64,000 nt of DNA from Parabacteroides chongii (GTDB lineage Bacteria > Bacteroidota > Bacteroidia > Bacteroidales > Tannerellaceae). The notes under the pieces were generated by a model. The model saw nothing but the letters and a program-made list of their open reading frames with translations. It had not been told where the DNA came from and searched no databases. This document shows, in pieces, positions 16,179-24,776 of the stretch (within the stretch, counting starts at the first letter, position 1; the number at the start of each line of letters is the position of its first letter). The translations under genes and the position numbers were made by a program. The DNA lies in the NCBI RefSeq assembly GCF_029581355.1, contig NZ_CP120849.1, positions 1,210,501 to 1,274,500 of the forward strand, read 5' to 3'.

Positions 16179-16766
16179 TTATTTCAATCTTATTTGTGTG
16201 TCAATGAAATATAGCTTGTCATCAATACCATAAAGTACGTTATTGGGAACTGCATCAAATATTTCGTATTGTTCATTATGATATTCATCCGGATAATCCA
16301 TGATAAATCCCAAAGATTCCATATAATGCTGTATTTCGCTTTCTGTTGCTTCTCTATCTGCTCTTACATACGGTTGAACAAGTACCGCACAAAATTCGTT
16401 TTGGCTGTTATAAGCAAACCCAATCATTTCATAAGGGATATTGCTAAAAAAGAGATTGTGAGCTTCAATTCTTATAAAGAAGTTTGTAAGGTCATCACCT
16501 GCATACTCAAAATTGTTCAGTTTGACGACGAAATCCTCATTTCCTGTAAAGACTTCATTTTCTCCACCTTTATTAAGGTATACTAATGATAGTGCATTGA
16601 AGTCAATCCACAAATTATGAATAGTAGCAAATTCTTTTAACCTTTCTATCTGCTTTCTCTTATAGCCCTCTGGTGGTTCAATCTCTCCTGTTGTTTCTTT
16701 TTCTCTTCTAATGAGATTGGCTGTTTCTTCCAGGATTCGATTGATTGGAGAGTACTTTCTATCCAT
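16179..16766 (-). CDS. polyvalent-protein-type kinase-like protein
   Basis: A 195-residue protein that resembles the kinase domain found in phage and element polyvalent proteins (Kinase-PolyVal). Visible kinase elements are GGENEVFTGNEDFVVKL (glycine-rich loop and Lys), a hinge-like FCAVLVQPYV, and a catalytic/metal block DAVPNNVLYGIDDKLYFIDTQI, equivalent to the D..N and DxT of small kinase folds. The N-terminal 45 residues are basic and helical. Such kinases are thought to modify host proteins after entry of the element, but no substrate is known. It is a single gene, divergent from a small basic ORF. Assignment rests on motif recall. Confidence 0.65.
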   Translation of the reverse strand: MDRKYSPINRILEETANLIRREKETTGEIEPPEGYKRKQIERLKEFATIHNLWIDFNALSLVYLNKGGENEVFTGNEDFVVKLNNFEYAGDDLTNFFIRIEAHNLFFSNIPYEMIGFAYNSQNEFCAVLVQPYVRADREATESEIQHYMESLGFIMDYPDEYHNEQYEIFDAVPNNVLYGIDDKLYFIDTQIRLK

Positions 16767-16995
16767 TGCTTATGAAATTCATTAATATAAATCCGTTCCA
16801 TTTTTTAGTTACTTAAAGTGACTTCTGCAAATATAAAGAATTATTCGCAGAGTTGTAAGTTTACAGAACTCCATTATTTTTGATTGTAGGTGATTTACTT
16901 TTTTACCTTCCTATTTATCAGTACCTTTATGTATTCCTCAATGAAAAATCTTCTTCTCCACCAATTATTAATAACCATCTTAAACAGAATATAAT

Positions 16996-17157
16996 ATGTC
17001 AAAATATCGTCCAAAGCCATTTAGGGTAGCAGAAGTGCGCAGAGAAATCATAGATAACATCAAACACAGGTATATTTATCCAACTGAATATTATATAGAA
17101 GAGCCTGAAGAATCTCCTAAAAAGAAATTGGTTAAGAAGAAGAAACGTTCATCTTAA
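16996..17157 (+). CDS. small basic protein, 53 residues
   Basis: An ORF running from MSKYRPKPFRVAEVRREI to KKKLVKKKKRSS. It is strongly basic at both ends, with an acidic YIEEPEESP stretch between. It is the only plus-strand ORF in the island I consider plausible and is divergent from the kinase-like gene. The basic tail suggests nucleic-acid binding. No family is recognised, and the size makes the call uncertain. Confidence 0.4.
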   Translation: MSKYRPKPFRVAEVRREIIDNIKHRYIYPTEYYIEEPEESPKKKLVKKKKRSS

Positions 17158-17183
17158 CCAATTACCATGATAATATTCAATAT

Positions 17184-17300
17184 CTAAACGGGTATCTCCA
17201 TTTCTGGGAATCCCCGTTTTTCATTATATTGCGTTACCATCTCCATGTAAAGTGAGAAATCATATTCTATGTATGCTTCACCTTTACTTGTTCCAGTCAT
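17184..17300 (-). CDS. very small ORF, possible remnant
   Basis: A 38-residue ORF (MTGTSKGEAYIEYDFSLYME onward to EMEIPV). The frame continues open upstream through WDKIRSWVYKR, overlapping the end of the helicase-like gene. The upstream part lies in a 55-bp stretch that is about 78% identical, without gaps, to 19196-19250, next to another small ORF with the related pattern KAYFQFNFY. It may be the tail of a small duplicated gene. Confidence 0.3.
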   Translation of the reverse strand: MTGTSKGEAYIEYDFSLYMEMVTQYNEKRGFPEMEIPV

Positions 17301-17346
17301 GGGATTTTTCTGGAAGTTATTCCTTTTATATACCCAGCTTCGGATT

Positions 17347-19143
17347 TTATCCCAACTTTGAAATAAACTGCGTAAGAATATACTCTGCTGGCTTTTTTGA
17401 GTGACTGTCTCTCACCAGATAGTAATCTTCAATTGTATTTAGTCTTACAGTATATATAATGCAGTGTTTCTTATAGAGCATTTCCAAACGCTCTCTTATT
17501 TCTGTTTTCTCCATTGGAACATTCAGTTCAAACTCTGCCTCTATATCATTTAAGACTTCTGGCAAGAAGCGGTGTATTTCTTTATCATATTTCTTTACAG
17601 CTTTGTCAATAGCACCTTTTTTATATTCAGCTTTCTCCAAACCTTCTTTTCCTATCTTTAGGTAAGCATCAATAGTATATGAGCCTTGTTCTTCTTTCTT
17701 TAAAATATCCACATAAAATGAAATATCTAATTTATCGTCTCTGTTAAAGTCAAAATATAGTTTATCCAATTGAGAAGCAATGATTCTTCGTTTTTCTATA
17801 TCTGTTTTTGCTTTTCTCAAAATTAACAGAAAGTCTGTTCCAATAGGTTCAATAACTGGAGAATATCTAACATTAAAATAATTGGTTGCTTCATAAGCAT
17901 TTAAAAGAGATATATCAGAAGTATAGTAGGCTTTTACTCGTTCTTCATTATACAGATTGTCAATGCAGAAATTATTTATTTCTCCATGAGCATCCAATAG
18001 GTCAGCATACTTTATAACATCCATATCTTTGGAAATAGCTTGCTTTCTGTGTTTATCTGTTACTTGTTCAAGTCTGCTTTTCAGTCCTGAATAAGTTATT
18101 TCAAACTCTTCAATCATACTATCAAGCGCATCTTTGCTCTTTACATCTAAATCACTCTTTACAGTAGTAATATGGGTTAATGAATTAAAGCCATTACGAA
18201 AACGACCTTGTATCTGAATAGCTTCCGTAAAAGGATCAATCATTGTGTAAATGGCTTCATTCAAGTCTGTAAGTATTAAAATATCAGGATTTTGTTTTAA
18301 CTTTATATCCAAAGCTGAAAAGAAACGGCAAGTAAAGAAATTATATTTAGCCAAAGGTTCAAGCATTTCATATACATCTTCAAACTCTCTTTCTTTCAAC
18401 TTGTTTACGCTCTGATTGGAACAAAATACTTTATAATCAGTCAGTTGTAATGTGTTGATAATCTTATTTATCCCATTTGTTGAATTAAGGAATATACAGA
18501 TACAAAAACTATCCCGTAAATCGTCTAATTTGCTTTTGACTGTCTTGTCATAGCTGTTAGTAACGATAAGTTCCAGATTCTTTCTATAATCATATTCAGG
18601 AATAATCTTTAATTTCCTGAAATTCTGATTGACAAGTTCTTGGTGTCTCATTTCTAAAGGAGTTGCAGAAACCAACGCTTTATTTTGAAACTGAAAGAAA
18701 TCATATACTGGCTGCGTGATTCGCTTTCTGTAATCAACATCTTGAATATATTTTTCGCATTCATCCATCAGACAGAAATAATCAGAATAGATATTGATAT
18801 GTAGTTTGTCTGCCGCTTTCCTGATTTTAAGAAAACTTTCAGGAGTACAAATGAGTTTCTTGTTCTTACTTGGAGATTTTAAGTAAGTTTCAACTTGTTT
18901 TTGAGTACACTTTTCCCAGACAGCCAACCAATCAGGATTATCTTTCGTTTTTTCAAGGATAACAGGTACATTGGGTTCCAGTATGATGGAGTTGCGTTGT
19001 GAATGTAGTTCTGTATATGTAGCTCCCAATCCTGTTAAAGTTTTATCCAAAATCACGTTAGATGGGATATTTTTATATCCTTGTCTCTTCAAAGCGTCTG
19101 TAAGCCATTCATTTGTAGATATTTTTATTTCTTCTGTCTCCAT
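17347..19143 (-). CDS. SF2 helicase-like protein with degenerate Walker A
   Basis: A 598-residue protein starting METEEIKIST. I see superfamily-2 landmarks: motif II as LMDECEKY (Asp127, Glu128), motif III SATP (159-162), and a motif VI-like IQGRFRNG (311-318). Motif I is TLTGLGATY (35-43), in which Ala replaces the expected Walker A lysine of GxGKT. The C-terminal 250 residues are charged and of unknown type. A frame beginning with TTG lies 21 bases upstream, but ATG 19143 starts the conserved sequence. It is in series with the DGQHR protein gene. Likely roles are DNA replication or remodelling of the element, possibly with altered or lost ATPase activity. The family looks specific to Bacteroidetes elements. 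Confidence 0.6.
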   Translation of the reverse strand: METEEIKISTNEWLTDALKRQGYKNIPSNVILDKTLTGLGATYTELHSQRNSIILEPNVPVILEKTKDNPDWLAVWEKCTQKQVETYLKSPSKNKKLICTPESFLKIRKAADKLHINIYSDYFCLMDECEKYIQDVDYRKRITQPVYDFFQFQNKALVSATPLEMRHQELVNQNFRKLKIIPEYDYRKNLELIVTNSYDKTVKSKLDDLRDSFCICIFLNSTNGINKIINTLQLTDYKVFCSNQSVNKLKEREFEDVYEMLEPLAKYNFFTCRFFSALDIKLKQNPDILILTDLNEAIYTMIDPFTEAIQIQGRFRNGFNSLTHITTVKSDLDVKSKDALDSMIEEFEITYSGLKSRLEQVTDKHRKQAISKDMDVIKYADLLDAHGEINNFCIDNLYNEERVKAYYTSDISLLNAYEATNYFNVRYSPVIEPIGTDFLLILRKAKTDIEKRRIIASQLDKLYFDFNRDDKLDISFYVDILKKEEQGSYTIDAYLKIGKEGLEKAEYKKGAIDKAVKKYDKEIHRFLPEVLNDIEAEFELNVPMEKTEIRERLEMLYKKHCIIYTVRLNTIEDYYLVRDSHSKKPAEYILTQFISKLG

Positions 19144-19185
19144 GATGGAAAAAATCAATGTCAATTGTTACTTTAAGATTGAAAA

Positions 19186-19380
19186 TTAGGGTGTTGGGAT
19201 TTTTTTGAAGAATTTCTCTTTTATATACCCACACTCGAATTTTATCCCAAAAGTATAAAAATTAAACTGGAAGTATGCTTTACGTTCTGATTTTCCTAGC
19301 TTGCTTTCCTGTTTATACCAGATAAAGAGAATATCAGCATTTGGGTTTATTGGTGATAATGTAAAAGTTGGAGGATTCAC
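19186..19380 (-). CDS. small hypothetical protein
   Basis: A 64-residue ORF from MNPPTFTLSPINPNADILF to FFKKIPTP, between the helicase-like and DGQHR protein genes on the same strand. The central segment KSERKAYFQFNFYTFGIKF is rich in aromatic and basic residues. Its 3' half shares a 55-bp nucleotide block (about 78% identity) with the end of the helicase-like gene. No family is recognised. Confidence 0.4.
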   Translation of the reverse strand: MNPPTFTLSPINPNADILFIWYKQESKLGKSERKAYFQFNFYTFGIKFECGYIKEKFFKKIPTP

Positions 19381-19445
19381 CTTTACTTGGAAAAACCTCC
19401 AAACTTTTTAGAAGTTGAGTTCAGCATTTAGCTGAACCCTGTTTA

Positions 19446-20462
19446 TTAAGCGACTTCTTTTAAGAGTTGAATAAAATCATTACCATCTTTCACTGCTTTG
19501 ATTCTTTTCTGGAAATCATTCAATTTGCCAATCTCTTTCAATGCTCCAAAAGCCGTATCTTCATTTGTTGAAGCTGCGTATGAGTTAAAACCATCAATAT
19601 AGTAACGTTTTGTTATCAGGTTTACTTCCATTCCAGCTGCTTTGCAAAGGGTAATAAATTTATTACCACGGTCTTTGTTAAATTTTGCACCTTTAGGAAA
19701 CTCAACATCTTCACCTTTTAATACCTGATTCAATAGTTTTGAAGAAAGTTTCTTTCCTAAATAAATCAGAGCTGTTGTTGAAGGGTTGAATCCTTCTCCA
19801 ATTTTTTCAGAGATAGTGATAAGTGCTTCATCTTTTGCTGTTAATCCAGCAACTGCAAATTTGTCTTTGTTATCCCAACTTTTTGCTGCCTCATTAATAT
19901 CAACCAGATATTCACCGATATTTTCTTTATTACGGATATAAACGTTAGGAATTTCTATTTCTTCACCAGCAGCAGCCAATTTAGCGAATGCAGTACCTCT
20001 GTGCTGTCCGTCAAGGATTACATAATAATCTGTTGCTGTTGTTTTATCGATTGTATTTCCATTAACATCAACAACTGCATATTCTTTTTCAAGAACTTTT
20101 TCTGCTTCTGCCACAATAATAGGATATGCTTCTTCGTATTTGTTTTGAGCAATGATATAAATGTATTTGTCAACTCGCTTTGTGTCAACAGGTCTGTTGT
20201 GTTTTACGAATGCAATTTTTTTGGATTCTTTTGTAGTCTCACCATCTTTTACGACATTGAATGTTACAAAGCCTGCTGTTGCTGTTGATTGAATTGCTTT
20301 TTCAGTAGGAGTGTTTAATGCTGCCTCAAGTTTACTGTTTGCGATTTTAACAGCTTCTTTCTGTGCTTCGATAACAGAAGAGGCTGCACCTCTTTTTACC
20401 AACTGGTTCAATACGCTTTCTTCTCTCTTTACTTCTGCCTGAAATTCTTTTACAGTCTTCAT
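19446..20462 (-). CDS. DGQHR/ParB-like nuclease-domain protein
   Basis: A 338-residue protein with a helical, charged N-terminus (residues 1-60, partly coiled-coil) and a ParB-N-like core. The hallmark YYVILDGQHRGTAFAKL is at residues 147-163 (DGQHR 151-155), preceded by the strand-helix unit VDKYIYIIAQNKYEEAYPIIV. The DGQHR motif in this superfamily contributes to nucleotide binding or to the catalytic centre. The C-terminal half is alpha-helical with no recognised domain. Members act in partition, as nucleases, or as transcription factors in phages. Its neighbour is the helicase-like gene on the same strand, so the two may form the replication or maintenance module of the element. Confidence 0.7.
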   Translation of the reverse strand: MKTVKEFQAEVKREESVLNQLVKRGAASSVIEAQKEAVKIANSKLEAALNTPTEKAIQSTATAGFVTFNVVKDGETTKESKKIAFVKHNRPVDTKRVDKYIYIIAQNKYEEAYPIIVAEAEKVLEKEYAVVDVNGNTIDKTTATDYYVILDGQHRGTAFAKLAAAGEEIEIPNVYIRNKENIGEYLVDINEAAKSWDNKDKFAVAGLTAKDEALITISEKIGEGFNPSTTALIYLGKKLSSKLLNQVLKGEDVEFPKGAKFNKDRGNKFITLCKAAGMEVNLITKRYYIDGFNSYAASTNEDTAFGALKEIGKLNDFQKRIKAVKDGNDFIQLLKEVA

Positions 20463-20598
20463 GTCTTTTTATTTTTTAATTGTTAAACTTTTAAATTGCA
20501 ATCGTAAACTTGAGGCCTCTCGTTGTTGATTACACTGCAAAAGTATGGCGACTCTGACAGATATATAGGATAAATTTTATGGGCGAAATTTGTATCCT

Positions 20599-21417
20599 TT
20601 ATTCAGGGAACCTCCAATCTAGGCTTATTTCCAGTCCATATTTATTGGACATATTCATGGATTGGTCTTTAAAGTCTTTCATTAATTTGTTGTAATAACC
20701 TAAGTCTAAGTAGTTTTCCGGATTGTCAGAGAACTTACAGACATATAAGAGACAAAGGATTAGTTCCTTCTCTTTATTGGATATTTGGGCTTTATCTCTG
20801 CGCTTGACATTGGATATTCCATCAATCTGTAAGAATAAAGATAAGTGGTGAGCAAAGAAATAGCTGGTCTTTCTTCTGGAATCTGCTTTTTCTGCTGCTG
20901 ATAATGTATGATATTCTTTCTCAAATTCTGCCTGCTGCTTAGATGTGAAATTCTGCAATTCAAATTCCATTCTCAAAACGTCAAGTAATAAAGGGTCAGT
21001 AAGGGTTATTTTCTTTTTACTGGCTGTTTCAAAGGTTATGGAATTGACTTCTGAATGATTCTCCCTCATAAATGCGACAAATTCATTGTATATATCCCTG
21101 TGGTTCTTTTGAGGGGATAACAGGTTCTTACAAGCGTCTGTTATGAAATCATAGAGATACAATGTTAATCCCCAGAAGGATTCTTTATTTAAATCCAGTT
21201 CTGTTAGAAGTTCTTGTAAAGGTTTATGCTTGTCATAATCTTCTCTTTTAAATGGAATCGTTCTGAGAATATCTTCATACCAATATGCAAACCCTAACGG
21301 GAAGTAAGCATTTAACAAAATAGTCTCACCGTCTTCGTCCATTCTTAATGCAGCTTGATTATTACCAAAATGTTTGTAAACGTACACTAACAATATATCG
21401 TCTCCCTTCAGTATCAT
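20599..21417 (-). CDS. unrecognised protein, candidate partner of the OLD-like nuclease
   Basis: A 272-residue protein starting MILKGDDILLVYVYK. A frame with a TTG start lies 9 bases upstream. It is alpha-helical and acidic overall, with aromatic patches (YFPLGFAYWYEDIL) and a long charged helix near residues 160-200 (MEFELQNFTSKQQAEFEKEY). No signal peptide, membrane segment or known catalytic motif is visible. It begins about 22 bp after the stop of the OLD-like gene on the same strand, so the two are probably co-transcribed. Whether it is a second component of a defence pair or an independent element gene is unknown. I do not recognise the family. Confidence 0.6.
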   Translation of the reverse strand: MILKGDDILLVYVYKHFGNNQAALRMDEDGETILLNAYFPLGFAYWYEDILRTIPFKREDYDKHKPLQELLTELDLNKESFWGLTLYLYDFITDACKNLLSPQKNHRDIYNEFVAFMRENHSEVNSITFETASKKKITLTDPLLLDVLRMEFELQNFTSKQQAEFEKEYHTLSAAEKADSRRKTSYFFAHHLSLFLQIDGISNVKRRDKAQISNKEKELILCLLYVCKFSDNPENYLDLGYYNKLMKDFKDQSMNMSNKYGLEISLDWRFPE

Positions 21418-21439
21418 TTTACACAAAACATCTTAATTA

Positions 21440-23197
21440 TCACTCATTAAAAGTAATAATTTTTGAAATAAGATCAAATGTCGGTTTAAATCCTTTAAAA
21501 TCTATTGTTTCCTTATTCAATTCAATCCGCTCTGCAAATGCATTTTTATTCCCTTGAAAAGAAAAAACAGTTTTATCAAATAATGTTGGATATTTCCGAT
21601 TATCATTAGAGATTACCATATCATCCAATAATAATTCTGTCGTAATATAACAATATTGGGGATACTTTTTACTAAAAAATACTTTACGATGTTCAGGAGT
21701 TACTAATGTCATAGCATAAACATTCTTTTTAAATTTATGTTGAAATAAATAATATTGTTCAGTCTCATTACTTATTTCTACAAAAATCTTTTTTAATGCC
21801 TTAATTTCATTAACACCTGTAAAATCAGCATCAAAAACTGCAATAATTGTATTATCTGTTGAAATCTTTGAGATATGATTAATTAAAAATTCATTTACAA
21901 ACCTCGCTCCCGATCCAACGGATGTTCCAGAATCAGTAATAGTATGATCGCACAATTTATAATAATTATCAATTGGTTCATTAAATAATTTAGAATAAGC
22001 TATTTTGAATAATAAGTTATCGGTTTTACCCTCAAAAATCAGATGAGGTAATTGATATTTAGTAATTTTATTTTTTATCTCATCCATTTGCTTCTTCTCT
22101 TCTAACATAGAAGTGTAGAGGGCAGATAATTTCTTATTGATATCTAAAATACCCAAATCTTCATCCAATAGTAACGAAGTAACCTTGTCAATTTGAACTA
22201 TCTGAGTATTTATATCTTCATTCGTTCTAAATACACGATATTTTGAAGTCCTATCATCCTCTATTGCAATAAAATGAAAAGAATGTGAGGTCACAAAAAT
22301 TTGAGTCTTCTTAGAATATTCTTCTACAAATTGCCTCGCAACTTGATTTGACAAAGAATACTCACATGAATTTTCAGGCTCATCAAATCCCCAAATTTCT
22401 ATAAATCTTGAATTTTGTGATATATAATTTAAAATTGTTGGAATATATCTCAAGCGAATACCATCTCCTCGCAATTTCAATGGTATTTTATATACACCCG
22501 CATCTGTATCAATAATTAATCTTTGAAATATTTCTGCAATATTATTGGGAAAACTCAAGCTACTTGAAACCCCAGAAACAATTTTAAATTCCTCATTCAA
22601 TTTTTCTGTAAGTTTTTTTACAGTATCATTAAAATCGACAATTTTATCCTGAAAATCATAATTGTTTTTTCTTTCTTCTACTTCAAAAATTGTTTCTTGC
22701 AGCTTATTTAATAAGCTAGAAAAAAACATCTCATCCCTTATTGCAGGAATATATGTATAACGTATTCTATTTAGTAAAGCAGTCAAAGATCTTCTTGAAA
22801 TTTCTTTATTCTTAAATTTATATTTTCCCTTCTTTTCCAGAAAATCAAAATTATCTTTTACACCTTCCAACATATTTCCTTTTCTATCCCAAGTTTTAGA
22901 AACGGAAAAATATTTTGGTAATGTTTTATATCCACCTGGATTAATAAATTCAATAGTAATCCTAATATATTGTCTACCTTTTATACTCTCTTTTCTTACT
23001 TCATTAAGTCGCTCTTTATTAAAATCATCAATAAATGATATACTCTTCTTATTAAAGAAAATATCTAATGCTTTCAAGATATTACTCTTACCTATATCAT
23101 TCTTCCCTGAAAATATATTCAAATGATTGATATTTTCTATATGTACAGACTTTAAAGATCTGAAATACTCAATATTGATTTTATTGATGAGCTTCAT
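21440..23197 (-). CDS. OLD-like ATPase-TOPRIM nuclease, candidate defence protein
   Basis: A 585-residue fusion of an SMC/ABC-type ATPase and a TOPRIM nuclease. Visible are Walker A SGKNDIGKS (30-38), the signature-like LRGDGIRLR (242-250), Walker B IEIWGFDEPE (Asp272, Glu273) and a TSHS switch (His305). The TOPRIM part has LIFEGKTD (Glu389, Asp393) and VFDAD (Asp456, Asp458), the acidic metal ligands. This architecture is shared by OLD family nucleases, GajA of Gabija and fused PARIS-type proteins, all linked to phage or plasmid defence. No UvrD-like helicase (GajB) follows, so it is not a standard Gabija pair. The local sequence looks AT-rich, which may indicate recent acquisition (not measured). 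It lies between the integrase and the unknown downstream gene. Confidence 0.8.
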   Translation of the reverse strand: MKLINKINIEYFRSLKSVHIENINHLNIFSGKNDIGKSNILKALDIFFNKKSISFIDDFNKERLNEVRKESIKGRQYIRITIEFINPGGYKTLPKYFSVSKTWDRKGNMLEGVKDNFDFLEKKGKYKFKNKEISRRSLTALLNRIRYTYIPAIRDEMFFSSLLNKLQETIFEVEERKNNYDFQDKIVDFNDTVKKLTEKLNEEFKIVSGVSSSLSFPNNIAEIFQRLIIDTDAGVYKIPLKLRGDGIRLRYIPTILNYISQNSRFIEIWGFDEPENSCEYSLSNQVARQFVEEYSKKTQIFVTSHSFHFIAIEDDRTSKYRVFRTNEDINTQIVQIDKVTSLLLDEDLGILDINKKLSALYTSMLEEKKQMDEIKNKITKYQLPHLIFEGKTDNLLFKIAYSKLFNEPIDNYYKLCDHTITDSGTSVGSGARFVNEFLINHISKISTDNTIIAVFDADFTGVNEIKALKKIFVEISNETEQYYLFQHKFKKNVYAMTLVTPEHRKVFFSKKYPQYCYITTELLLDDMVISNDNRKYPTLFDKTVFSFQGNKNAFAERIELNKETIDFKGFKPTFDLISKIITFNE

Positions 23198-23323
23198 AAA
23201 ATTTAATTTATTATAAATACAAATTTACTCAATATTTGAATATCAGCAGCTCACTCATAAGAAAAAGTAATAAGAGTACTATCTTTTATCATAAAAAAGA
23301 GACTCTTATTACCTAAAAAACAG

Positions 23324-24553
23324 TTAATTATAAATATCGAACTTCAATATATTTTTCAGTTCATCCATTTCTCTCTCCACTGATTTATCCAAAATCCTTG
23401 CATAAATCTTTGTCATAAGAATAGAACTATGCCCTAACATCTTAGATACAGATTCCATTGAGACATGATTTGCAAGCGTTACAGTAGTGGCGAAAGTATG
23501 TCTGGCACAATGCGTCGTCAAATTTTTAGAAATACCACATAGCTCCGCAATCTCCTTCAAATAAGCATTCATCTTCTGATTTGTTGGAAAAGGCAAAAGA
23601 AAACCTTGCTTTCTTATTGGGTGCTTTTCATACTTATCTAAAATAGCTTTAGCCTGTGGTAACAATGGAATATGAGACCATTTCTTTGTTTTCTGTCTTT
23701 GCATCTTAATCCAAATCTTACCTGAAGAAGTTGTAAAAAGATGCTCCTGTGTTAAGTTCTTCGCATCTATGAATACTAAACCAGTGAAGCAACAAAACAG
23801 AAAAGCATCCTTTATCTGTTCCAGTCTTTGAACTGCAAACGTTTTATTAAACAATGTCTGTAATTCAATCTCATCAAGGAATGGACGATCAATATCCTCT
23901 ATATGCAAACGAACTGTACTTAACGGATTCTTTTTGATATGCCCTGCATCAAAAGCTATCCGCAACACCTTTCCCAGATTACGTAAATATTTGACTGTCG
24001 TATTATTTCCTATATTCTTTTCAGACCTAAGGAAAAATTCAAAATCAGTAACAAACACATTATCAACTCGTTCTAATGGAATATCGTCTTTGTTATATTT
24101 TAATCTGACAAAGTTCTGTAAGTGAGTTCTAGTGGTATAATGACGCTCCAATGTAGCATAAGTATAACCCTTACCAATTAAAGCCTTCATCTTCTCATTA
24201 TGCTCATCATAAGCAGAAAACAAAGTAACTTGCTTATAACTGATAATTCCTAAATAGTTATCCCTTATATTCGCTGCGGTGACTTCAACACCTCTTTCTT
24301 CCAAATCACGCATTGAATCACAAAGTTTAATATACACATGGTCCAAATAAGTATTCAAACTCTTCACAGCCATTGAATTACCCATTGCCCGATTTGTCCT
24401 CTGATTCCATAATGCTGGATTTACACTATGTTTACCAACAAATTCCACTCTTTCTCCGTTCAATGTTATTCGTATAAGAATTGGAACTTCTCCATTACTA
24501 AAAGGCTTATTCTTCCTTAGTAAAAACGTTACTTTAAATGTTGTTTTCTTCAT
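23324..24553 (-). CDS. full-length tyrosine integrase of the element
   Basis: A 409-residue integrase of the Bacteroidetes type. Residues about 1-95 form the arm-binding domain (TFLLRKNKPFSNGEVPILIRI), about 110-210 the SAM-like core-binding domain, and about 215-400 the catalytic domain. Box II HCARHTF and the C-terminal LGHSSILMTKIYARI with His and the nucleophilic Tyr are present. In box I the sequence is CFTGLVFIDAKNL, with Val where most tyrosine recombinases carry the first Arg. Several Bacteroidetes integrases, including the CTnDOT type, likewise deviate at this Arg. The gene ends the island next to tRNA-Leu, about 265 bp from the tRNA, as expected for a site-specific integrase using the tRNA 3' end. 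Confidence 0.9.
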   Translation of the reverse strand: MKKTTFKVTFLLRKNKPFSNGEVPILIRITLNGERVEFVGKHSVNPALWNQRTNRAMGNSMAVKSLNTYLDHVYIKLCDSMRDLEERGVEVTAANIRDNYLGIISYKQVTLFSAYDEHNEKMKALIGKGYTYATLERHYTTRTHLQNFVRLKYNKDDIPLERVDNVFVTDFEFFLRSEKNIGNNTTVKYLRNLGKVLRIAFDAGHIKKNPLSTVRLHIEDIDRPFLDEIELQTLFNKTFAVQRLEQIKDAFLFCCFTGLVFIDAKNLTQEHLFTTSSGKIWIKMQRQKTKKWSHIPLLPQAKAILDKYEKHPIRKQGFLLPFPTNQKMNAYLKEIAELCGISKNLTTHCARHTFATTVTLANHVSMESVSKMLGHSSILMTKIYARILDKSVEREMDELKNILKFDIYN

Positions 24554-24567
24554 AAAACACGTCTTTT

Positions 24568-24651
24568 AAATGTTAAAAAGGTGCACGCATTTATGATATA
24601 ATTTATTGAATTACAAACAAGTACAAAGGCGTCAAAATGTTAAAAAGGTGC
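24568..24651. repeat. two 17-bp direct repeats beside the integrase
   Basis: AAATGTTAAAAAGGTGC occurs at 24568-24584 and 24635-24651, 67 bp apart, between the integrase start and the att repeat. The placement fits integrase arm-type or excisionase binding sites. A further 13-bp motif, CCGATTTGGCACC (24679-24691), recurs at the other end of the island at 13144-13156. Confidence 0.55.
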
Positions 24652-24776
24652 CAGCCATTACACCTTGTTCCCAGAACACCGATTTGGCACCTGAAAAGTA
24701 TTATTTCGACATGATTTATCTATTTCAGAAAGAAGGAAGAAGATACTGTAATCACTTAATAAACAGTGTATAACAA

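Noticed and set aside
20599..23197. Gabija system (GajA/GajB)
   Set aside because: The second gene shows no UvrD/PcrA helicase motifs.
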